From Thermococcus sp. 21S7 (GTDB lineage: Archaea > Methanobacteriota_B > Thermococci > Thermococcales > Thermococcaceae), in contig NZ_SNUT01000006.1 in NCBI RefSeq assembly GCF_012027615.1, positions 62,001-126,000 on the forward strand: 64,000 nucleotides of DNA. Direction: 5' to 3'. Shown piece after piece: positions 57,923-64,000 of this stretch (position 1 is its first letter; each line of letters begins with the position of its first letter). The position numbers were made by a program, and so were the translations under genes. The notes under the pieces were generated by a model. That model ran no database searches. It saw only the letters and a program-made list of their open reading frames with translations, and was not told where the DNA came from.

Positions 57923-58843
57923 ATGATACTGGAAAAGATACAGCGTGAAGTGGGGAAAGCTCTCGTGGGAATGGAGAAAACCGTCGAGCTGATGACAATA
58001 GCACTGATAGCCGGAGGACACATCCTGCTTGAGGGAGTGCCCGGCATAGCAAAGACTACCCTCAGCAGGAACTTCGCCAAGACACTCGGCCTGAAGTTCT
58101 CAAGGATACAGATGACCCCGGACCTTCTCCCGGCGGACATCATAGGACACACGTTCTACGACATGCGCAAGGGAGAATTCAAGATAAGAAAAGGCCCAAT
58201 CTTTGCCAATGTTGTTTTAGTTGACGAGATAAACCGTGCATCTCCCAAGACCCAGAGCGCCCTCCTGGAGGCAATGGAAGAAAGACAGGTCAGCATGGAG
58301 GGCATACCGCTAAAGCTCCCAGAGCCGTTCATTGTGCTGGCCACGATGAACCCCGTCGAGATGGAAGGCGTCTACGAGCTTCCAACGGCTCAGGTAGACC
58401 GTTTCATGATGAAAATAGACCTAACGTACCTGCCCGAGGAAAGTGAGAAGGCAATGCTCAAAAGAAAAAACCTTGGTAAGTTCACCGAGGCAAATCAGGT
58501 AGTCCTGAGCAGTGAGCTGGTTCAGACAAGAAGGGAAGTCATGAAAATCCACGTAAGCGATGCCATAATAGACTATATCTACAGGATTCTCCAAGAGACC
58601 AGACTCGACGAGAGGGTAATCCTGGGTGCATCACCGAGGGCCGGGGAGCACCTTCTCTACGCAGCCAAGGCCAAGGCATACCTTGAGGGAAGGGGCTACG
58701 TTATCCCCGACGACGTTAAGGAACTGGCCATCCATATACTGTCCCACAGGATAGTCGTAAGACCGGAGTACGAGGTCGAGGGGACGAACGGGAAGGATAT
58801 CGTCAGGGAAGCCCTGGAAAAGGTAGAGGTGCCAACGGGATGA
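57923..58843 (+). CDS. MoxR-family AAA ATPase
   Basis: Chaperone-type AAA+ ATPase that helps assemble or activate partner proteins. Walker A LLEGVPGIAKTTLSRNFAKT (~35), Walker B VVLVDEINRASPKTQSALLE (~92), sensor FIVLATMNPVEMEGVYELPT (~132) and ASPRAGEHLLYAAKAKAYLE (~234). 306 residues. ATG 57923 is set by GGTGAT; it lies 2 bases after the DUF4350 stop. DUF58 follows with a 4-base overlap, the classic MoxR partner. Confidence 0.92.
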   Translation: MILEKIQREVGKALVGMEKTVELMTIALIAGGHILLEGVPGIAKTTLSRNFAKTLGLKFSRIQMTPDLLPADIIGHTFYDMRKGEFKIRKGPIFANVVLVDEINRASPKTQSALLEAMEERQVSMEGIPLKLPEPFIVLATMNPVEMEGVYELPTAQVDRFMMKIDLTYLPEESEKAMLKRKNLGKFTEANQVVLSSELVQTRREVMKIHVSDAIIDYIYRILQETRLDERVILGASPRAGEHLLYAAKAKAYLEGRGYVIPDDVKELAIHILSHRIVVRPEYEVEGTNGKDIVREALEKVEVPTG

Positions 58844-60123
58844 AGAGAGCCGAGGTAGTACTCTCGCTGGCGGCCGTGACCGGAGCGGCCGCTTACCTAA
58901 CCGGCAGTCCAGCTACGGCTGTGATGGCAGCATTGATAATGGGCCACTACGCCCTGGCCAGACTGGCGTTTAACCCCAAGGTAAGGATAACAAGGGAAGT
59001 ACCCCCAAGGGGAATGGAGAAAGAGCCGCTTAAAGCCCAGGTAAGGGTCATCAATGAATCCAGCACAGCGGGAATCGTCCATGTGGAGGAAACCGCAAGG
59101 GACGTCTTTGCCAGAAAACTAAGTGTGGAACTCAAGCCGCGGGAGAGAAAGTATCTCACGCAGACCCTCATCCCCCAATCCAAAGGACACGTCAAACTCA
59201 GGGCAAAAGCCGTTTTTGAAGATTCCCTGGGCTTTTTCATGAGGGAATTCCCCGTTGAAGAGCAGGGAAAGATAACGGTCTTTCCCTCCCCAAGGAGCAT
59301 ACGCGAGGCCATGAGTGAAAAACACCAAGTGGATGCCCTGGCAGAAACGGAGAAGGCACTGGGAGTGGGCTCCGAAGTTCTTGACTTTGAGGAACTTAGG
59401 GAATTCCTGCCCGGAGACGACATAACCAAAATAGACTGGAAAGCAACCTCAAGACTCCAGACCCTTATAGTGAGGGTCTTCAAACGTGAGACCCTAAGTG
59501 ATGTGTACCTCCTAGTCAACGTTGACAGAAAATTCCGGCGCGAGATCAAGCGGGGCAAAATAGACTATCTGGTTCTCATAATAACCCAGCTGACCGCATA
59601 CTTCAAAAAACTCGGGCACACAGTTAAGGTCATCGCATATGACGACACTGGAGTCGTTCAGATGCTCGAACACGCAGAAGACCCGCTAATCGTCACATCG
59701 AAACTCAACCTTTCAGAGGAGAAAGGCCTGCCGCCGCTGAGGCCAGCATCACTCTCACCACAGTCCAACCTGGGAAAACTGGCGCTCAAAATAAAACGGG
59801 GCTCACCTGCACCGGGAATCGTAAAAGCCGCTATGAACGTCGAAACCGGCGCCTACGTGATTATCGTCGACGATCTCGGCCTTCATCCGGGAGAGGTTAT
59901 AACCGCCTCCAAACTCCTGCGCAGGAAAGGAAGCAAAGCTGTCCTGCTGTATCCCAATCCGGTACTGTTCGCGAGCAAAAAAGAGCTCAGCGAGAAACAA
60001 CTGGAAGCACTCTACACGGCATACCACGAAAGAAAAAGAACCATGAAGAAAGTGATGGGATGGGTCAAAGTAATCGAAGTCGGACCAAGCGACCTGCTCC
60101 CCAGGGTGGTGAGAAAACTATGA
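58840..60123 (+). CDS. DUF58 protein (MoxR partner)
   Basis: 427 residues. Two N-terminal hydrophobic segments, an Ig-like stretch (ITREVPPRGMEKEPLKAQVR), then the DUF58 signature DFEELREFLPGDDITKIDWK (~182-201) and ATSRLQTLIVRVFKRE, and a von Willebrand-A-like C-terminus with DVYLLVNVDRKFRREIKRGK (~225) carrying part of a MIDAS-like site. Works with MoxR in most genomes. Coupled to both neighbours by 4-base overlaps. Confidence 0.88.
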   Translation: MKRAEVVLSLAAVTGAAAYLTGSPATAVMAALIMGHYALARLAFNPKVRITREVPPRGMEKEPLKAQVRVINESSTAGIVHVEETARDVFARKLSVELKPRERKYLTQTLIPQSKGHVKLRAKAVFEDSLGFFMREFPVEEQGKITVFPSPRSIREAMSEKHQVDALAETEKALGVGSEVLDFEELREFLPGDDITKIDWKATSRLQTLIVRVFKRETLSDVYLLVNVDRKFRREIKRGKIDYLVLIITQLTAYFKKLGHTVKVIAYDDTGVVQMLEHAEDPLIVTSKLNLSEEKGLPPLRPASLSPQSNLGKLALKIKRGSPAPGIVKAAMNVETGAYVIIVDDLGLHPGEVITASKLLRRKGSKAVLLYPNPVLFASKKELSEKQLEALYTAYHERKRTMKKVMGWVKVIEVGPSDLLPRVVRKL

Positions 60124-60674
60124 TAGGGCTCATGGCATCAATACTCGCAGCGGTAACGCTGAGAAACCCCATGTTCCTGCTGATTATCCCAGCCTACGCC
60201 CTGAGGTTGAGGAGCCGAAACGCAGCCCTGATAGGATTTTACGCCTACACAATCGCCCTGGCCGCAACCCTGCCCAGCACGTCCATCTACGAGGGCGCTG
60301 GACTGAAGGTTGCAGTGATAACGGGATCATCCATACTTCTTGCCCTCGACGAAGTCCTGAGGGGAATTGAAGTGGAAAAAGAAACTCTAGCAGTATCGGG
60401 AGTTCTCACCGCCTCGGCGCTCAACGATTACACCTTCATAATCATCCTGGTGGGGGTGACACTCTACACCCTCCACAGGAATTTCGGGAAAGCTCTCGCG
60501 TACCTCGTGGGCTGGCTGGTCGGCTCAGTTCTTCTCCTGTACACGGGCAGGGAGAGACTGTCCGACCCCGCGGCACAGGCACTGGTCATACTGGGAGTGG
60601 GGCTCATCTTCCTGCTGTTAGCCGAGAGAAAAGAGGCGGAATTCTTAGAGGTGGCCCTGCGTGAGAAGGACTGA
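60120..60674 (+). CDS. Polytopic membrane protein of the MoxR/archaeosortase operon
   Basis: 184 residues with six or so hydrophobic helices (PMFLLIIPAYALRLRSR, VAVITGSSILLALDEVL, YTFIIILVGVTLYTLH, ALAYLVGWLVGSVLLLY, ALVILGVGLIFLLLAE). No family recognised. Its ATG overlaps the DUF58 stop and its end overlaps the archaeosortase start by 14 bases, so it is a fixed part of this operon. Confidence 0.72.
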   Translation: MIGLMASILAAVTLRNPMFLLIIPAYALRLRSRNAALIGFYAYTIALAATLPSTSIYEGAGLKVAVITGSSILLALDEVLRGIEVEKETLAVSGVLTASALNDYTFIIILVGVTLYTLHRNFGKALAYLVGWLVGSVLLLYTGRERLSDPAAQALVILGVGLIFLLLAERKEAEFLEVALREKD

Positions 60675-61473
60675 GGCCATAACAACAGCCGCCCTGATAC
60701 TGACGGGCATCCTTTTTGTAATCTACAAAACCCCGTTCACCGTGTACATGGGGTTGCTCTACATATTAACCCTCAACACGGCAAAGAAAAATCCCCGCGG
60801 CAGAAGGGTTGAACTCAACTTCCAGACTATAGCCGGCATCGTGTTAATCATCACCGCACCGGTGTTTCTCATTGTGGGCCTCAGGGGGTACTCAAGCCCA
60901 TCCACATTCCATGCATTTTTCCTCGCTGGTTTGTCCCTCCTGTTCCTTGAAACCAGCGAAAACAAGGTTCCGCTGGGAATTCTTGCACTCGAAGCGTTTA
61001 CTGCTATAGCCGCCAAAACGGTATGGTTCAGAACCACTATTGGTGCCCTCAGCAACGTCTTCGTGGATGTAACCTCCGTTTTAGTCCGGGTTCTCATAGA
61101 CCTCACCGGCATCCCCATAACAATGAACGGCAACACCGCAATGATAAATGACGGCATTATCATAATAGGCTTTGGCTGTTCGGGATTGGACGCGTTTGTT
61201 CTGTATGTCGTGGCATCTATTCTCCTGTCGTACCTAAGAGAATCAAGCAGAGAGGAAACCGCCCTGCTCCTCATAGGTGCGTTGGGGATAATACCCCTAA
61301 ACGCCCTTAGGATATTCGTTCTCCTAGCAATAGGGCACTACAGTGGAATACCCTTCCTTGAACTTTTTCACTCACACTTGGGGGATTTAATGTTCGTTGT
61401 ATACGTCCTCGCTTATTGGTGGTTGATTCTGAAACGTTCAAACTCAAAAGAAGGTTCAAACAAAAAAAGATGA
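60661..61473 (+). CDS. Archaeosortase family protein-sorting transpeptidase
   Basis: Membrane enzyme that cuts and lipid-links surface proteins bearing a C-terminal sorting signal. 270 residues, about seven to eight helices. The catalytic triad of the exosortase/archaeosortase family is visible: Cys173 in GFGCSGLDAF, Arg217 in PLNALRIFVL and His237/239 in FHSHLGD. The start is GTG 60661 with GAGGTGG upstream, overlapping the previous gene by 14 bases. Its presence in a MoxR/DUF58 operon is notable. The convergent neighbour (61483-62253) is a candidate substrate. Confidence 0.85.
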   Translation: MRRTEAITTAALILTGILFVIYKTPFTVYMGLLYILTLNTAKKNPRGRRVELNFQTIAGIVLIITAPVFLIVGLRGYSSPSTFHAFFLAGLSLLFLETSENKVPLGILALEAFTAIAAKTVWFRTTIGALSNVFVDVTSVLVRVLIDLTGIPITMNGNTAMINDGIIIIGFGCSGLDAFVLYVVASILLSYLRESSREETALLLIGALGIIPLNALRIFVLLAIGHYSGIPFLELFHSHLGDLMFVVYVLAYWWLILKRSNSKEGSNKKR

Positions 61474-61482
61474 ACAGAGAAC

Positions 61483-62253
61483 TCACTGCCTTCTGGAGAA
61501 CCGCAGAACACCAAACACCACAAGGATGGTCAGTGCGGCCATTGAAACCCAACTGCTGAAGAATGGCACCGCCCCAACCCAGGATGCCGCATACAGCTCA
61601 TTGAAATAGTCGTTGCCAGATTCCAGTGTGGTATCCGCAACCACAGTATTCCCGTGAATCTCTTGGATATTGTCCACGTACATCTGCCCCCCAACGGGCG
61701 AGGCGTTGTTCATATAGGCCGCCACCAGGTTCGCCGAAGCTACCCAGTTAACTGGGACACAGGGGATGTTCAGGTATCCCAACTGGACATCGTCATATTT
61801 AAAATACAGACATTGTCCGTAAGGCGAGCTGGGAACGAAGGTAATGTTATAAACATGCCAAGAATTGAAGAATTCAACGTCGTTGGGGATATCATAGCTA
61901 CCTCCATATCCCTGCGAGGTATTACTGCCATTCCAGACCCCGTAGACCAAAGACACATTGTCAGTAGTAGCGTTAAAGATTATTCCCATAGCAGCGATCC
62001 AACCATTAGTGAAGTTAACAAGGAGTGGTGTGGCAACCATCGTGTACGCGGTATTGTTAAAGTACGCCTCCCACCGGATGGAGAAGTTGTCGCTGTATGC
62101 ATCGTAACTGGTAATTGAGGTGTTGGATGCATACGCACCGCTCACATTTTCAATCTTAATCGCTGCACCCGAACCGACGGCGCTAACTGCCCCCGCCATT
62201 CCAACAAGCACAAGAACGCCCATAAACATAACCAGCATTCGTTCCAGTCTCAT
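61483..62253 (-). CDS. Exported glycoprotein, candidate archaeosortase substrate
   Basis: 256 residues: signal peptide (MLVMFMGVLVLVGMAGAVSA), a beta-rich body with many sequons (NVS, NTS, NFS, NNT, NAT, NGS), two distant Cys, and a sorting-type C-terminus. The latter consists of a short motif (WVGAVPFFSSW), a hydrophobic helix (VSMAALTILVVFGVL) and a basic end (RFSRRQ). The body recalls concanavalin-like/laminin-G beta sandwiches. GGAGGGAT precedes ATG 62253. The tripartite tail and the adjacent archaeosortase make substrate status plausible. Confidence 0.68.
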   Translation of the reverse strand: MRLERMLVMFMGVLVLVGMAGAVSAVGSGAAIKIENVSGAYASNTSITSYDAYSDNFSIRWEAYFNNTAYTMVATPLLVNFTNGWIAAMGIIFNATTDNVSLVYGVWNGSNTSQGYGGSYDIPNDVEFFNSWHVYNITFVPSSPYGQCLYFKYDDVQLGYLNIPCVPVNWVASANLVAAYMNNASPVGGQMYVDNIQEIHGNTVVADTTLESGNDYFNELYAASWVGAVPFFSSWVSMAALTILVVFGVLRFSRRQ

Positions 62254-62509
62254 TAACTATCCCTCCATATTTCGCGAGAGACACTCCATAATAAATGCAG
62301 GTTAGTTCCTTGGGAATTCCCCAATACTTTGTCTGTTACGCATTTGGTCTATAAATACCTTTTGGCATATTACGTCTCAGATAAGACCTCCCGGGATAAT
62401 ACTGAAAAGTAACTCTCACGGATTAAAACAGGTATCGGCGAAGAAGGGAGTCATACAACCCACGAAAACCGTTTTAAATCCCCCGCTTTCACTCTACCCA
62501 GGTGATAAA
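62254..62509. other. Intergenic space with divergent promoters
   Basis: It holds a minus-strand TATA-like GCATTTATTATGG (62287-62299) for the glycoprotein gene and a plus-strand GTTTTAAATCC (62470-62480) for DUF1616. Nothing else was recognised. Confidence 0.5.
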
Positions 62510-63499
62510 ATGAACCCCAGAAAACACTGGGATCTGCTGGCGGCCATCGCCCTCTCAATAATCCTCAACCTCCTCATATTCTATGCCCCCGACAGTCTTC
62601 TCAGGAAGGCTTTAGGGCTGGCCTTCGTCCTCTTCTTCCCAGGCTACGTATTCATAACCGCCCTCTTCCCCAACCGGCCAGAGCTGGACAACCTCGAACG
62701 GCTGGCCCTCAGCTTCGGTCTGAGCATAGCGATAGTCCCGCTTATAGGTCTTGGACTAAATTATACCCCCTGGGGTATAAGGCTCATCCCGATACTCATC
62801 AGCCTCACAATTTTCAACATCATCTTCGCCATCATAGCAATATACCGCCGTTCGAAGGCGTTTGAGCCGTGGATTCCCTGGATAACCATCGAGCGAATCA
62901 AGGAAGAACTCGAATGGGAGAACTCAAGCAAACTTGACAAGGCACTGACGGTCATCCTGATAATCGCCATAATCACATCCATCGGAACCTTGGCCTATGT
63001 GGTAACCCACCCCAAACCCGGTGAGGCCTTCACCGAGTTCTACATCCTCGGCCCGGATGGAATAGCCGACAACTACCCCACAGACCTTAAAGTGGGCCAG
63101 AACGGGACGGTAATAATCGGTATAGTCAACCATGAGCACCGCAACGTAACCTACTACGTCCAGATATGGCTGGTGAACCTAACGTGGGACAGCACGACCA
63201 ACACAACGGTAATCCACGAGATGTACCCACTGCCCGGCTGGTTCAACGTGACGCTGCCGAGCGTTCCCGTGAACATCGAGGGCAACTGGACACCGCAGTT
63301 CGAGACCAACTACACCTTCAGCATAGGGGAGCCCGGCGAGTGGCAGGTGTGGTTCCTAATCTTCAAGGACGAACCGCCAGAACTTCCCCCTGCCCCTCCC
63401 GACGGCAACTACGCAGAAACCCCCGCGAGGGACCTCATTCTGAAGGCAGTTAACGGGACCATCCAGTCCCTTAAGCTCAACATCAACGTGAGGCCATGA
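62510..63499 (+). CDS. DUF1616 membrane protein
   Basis: 329 residues. Four N-terminal helices (LLAAIALSIILNLLIFY, ALGLAFVLFFPGYVFITALF, LALSFGLSIAIVPLIGLGL, ILISLTIFNIIFAIIAIY), the pattern LGLAFVLFFPGYVFITALFP being a DUF1616 hallmark. A fifth helix (ALTVILIIAIITSIGTLAYV) leads to an extracellular beta domain with sequons (NGT, NVT, NLT, NYT), FTEFYILGPDGIADNYPTDL (~172) and PGEWQVWFLIF near the end. DUF1616 proteins occur in archaeal surface-glycoprotein loci. GGTGAT precedes ATG 62510. Confidence 0.82.
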   Translation: MNPRKHWDLLAAIALSIILNLLIFYAPDSLLRKALGLAFVLFFPGYVFITALFPNRPELDNLERLALSFGLSIAIVPLIGLGLNYTPWGIRLIPILISLTIFNIIFAIIAIYRRSKAFEPWIPWITIERIKEELEWENSSKLDKALTVILIIAIITSIGTLAYVVTHPKPGEAFTEFYILGPDGIADNYPTDLKVGQNGTVIIGIVNHEHRNVTYYVQIWLVNLTWDSTTNTTVIHEMYPLPGWFNVTLPSVPVNIEGNWTPQFETNYTFSIGEPGEWQVWFLIFKDEPPELPPAPPDGNYAETPARDLILKAVNGTIQSLKLNINVRP

Positions 63500-63527
63500 C
63501 CAATTTTACTATTTTTGAAGAAAATTT

Positions 63528-63538
63528 TATAAGCCCTC
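63528..63538 (+). promoter_or_regulatory. TATA box of the TasA/camelysin-like gene
   Basis: TTTTATAAGCC (63528-63538) lies about 45 bases before ATG 63579, predicting a leader of around 20 nt that contains GAAGGTGGT. Confidence 0.55.
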
Positions 63539-63578
63539 CCCACGTAAGCATCTCAGAATACCATTGAAGGTGGTGCAG

Positions 63579-64000
63579 ATGAAACATGCAGGAGTTGTAG
63601 CAGTCGGAGTCCTCGCAGCGATCCTGGTGCTCGCCGGGCCGGCCAAGTCACTCTTCACCGACACCGCCCTCTCCGAGAACAATGGGATAAGCTCGGGGGA
63701 GTTTGACATAGCCATAAGTAAGGACGGGAGCAAGTTCTACAACGATGCCAAACTCTTTGAGTTCTCGGACCTGAAGCCGGGCGAAGAGAGAACCTTCAGC
63801 TTCTACGTTAAGAACAGGGGCGACGTCGACGTCTCAAGATTGACCATGACCCTGTACATCAGAGACCTTGAGGAGGGTACGATGAGCCCGGCGGAGAAGG
63901 CCGTGGACAACACGACAGACGTAGGGGAACTCAGCGGGTACCTGATAGTGAAGGAACTGAGGGTCTACCTCGGCCGGGTTTCATGGACAGTCGACTCTGT
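63579..64000 (+). CDS. TasA/camelysin (CalY)-like exported protein, 3' end cut by window
   Basis: Open to the window end (140 codons visible). Signal peptide (VVAVGVLAAILVLAGPAKSL), then the family start LFTDTALSENNGISSGEFDI, followed by FSDLKPGEERTFSFYVKNRG and DVSRLTMTLYIRDLEEGTMS, as in TasA/CalY proteins. These form extracellular fibres in bacteria, and archaeal relatives (archaeal bundling pili subunits) are known. Its placement next to DUF1616 and an archaeosortase suggests a surface fibre or sheath role. The C-terminus is not visible. Confidence 0.8.
   Translation, partial: MKHAGVVAVGVLAAILVLAGPAKSLFTDTALSENNGISSGEFDIAISKDGSKFYNDAKLFEFSDLKPGEERTFSFYVKNRGDVDVSRLTMTLYIRDLEEGTMSPAEKAVDNTTDVGELSGYLIVKELRVYLGRVSWTVDS

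Overview
The window looks like a chromosome segment of a hyperthermophilic euryarchaeon of the Thermococcales, most likely a Thermococcus. Evidence: a thermosome subunit, archaeal EF-1 beta, Taw3 (wyosine tRNA modification), the oligosaccharyltransferase AglB with an AglJ-type glycosyltransferase, many PF01637-type and DUF4143-type ATPases, class III ribonucleotide reductase, TATA boxes about 25 nt before transcript starts, GGTGA/GGAGG ribosome-binding sites, and Glu/Lys/Arg-rich proteins. This assignment rests on reading the sequence, not on a database search.

Layout. 0-20.5 kb is mostly ordinary chromosome: two tandem aldehyde dehydrogenases (ALDH7-like, then P5C dehydrogenase), an Upf1-like helicase with taw3, an ABC-2 exporter, a DUF4143 ATPase, the thermosome, nrdDG, a metal-type binding-protein operon, a TPR protein, a DUF4258/DUF2283 pair, a zinc-ribbon protein with EF-1 beta, an AbiEi-like gene with a wrecked partner, and an ATPase with tandem operator-like repeats. 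20.5-23.4 kb is AT-rich, gene-poor and full of hairpins, with a PIN protein and a headless ATPase. It ends at tRNA-Ile(GAT) and tRNA-Glu(CTC).

23.8-51.8 kb is a cell-surface glycan island. It is bracketed by two identical 166-bp copies of a structured RNA gene in direct orientation. Inside are aglJ, an AT-rich block (two glycosyltransferases sharing a converted 3' end, a polytopic membrane protein, a sulfatase-fold protein), a flippase, the rmlD/rmlC/(Ldh2-family)/epimerase/rmlA operon, a sulfate-activation operon (RHH, sat, DHH, phosphodiesterase, TA-like pair, cysC, TauE) and aglB.

The most striking feature is at 31.6-38.0 kb. Between rmlD and the flippase lie four modules, mostly toxin-antitoxin-like (UPF0175/PIN-DUF3368, AbiEi/AbiEii, an unknown 174-residue protein plus an RHH-TnpB insertion element, DUF4258/DUF2283 plus a winged-helix fragment). 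Each module is bounded by a full or decayed copy of the flippase gene's own 5' end. This looks like stepwise build-up of defence or addiction cassettes at one gene start, with the start and ribosome-binding site rebuilt each time.

51.8-64 kb holds a sugar nucleotidyltransferase, a minimal nucleotidyltransferase remnant, a UDP-glucose-4-epimerase-like gene and a surface-assembly operon (Ig-like exported protein, DUF4350, MoxR, DUF58, membrane protein, archaeosortase). A convergent candidate sorted protein, DUF1616 and a TasA/camelysin-like protein cut by the window edge follow. Sugar activation (RmlA, nucleotidyltransferase, epimerases), lipid-linked glycan building (AglJ, glycosyltransferases, flippase), transfer (AglB), possible sulfation (PAPS supply) and surface anchoring (archaeosortase) make a coherent cell-envelope region.
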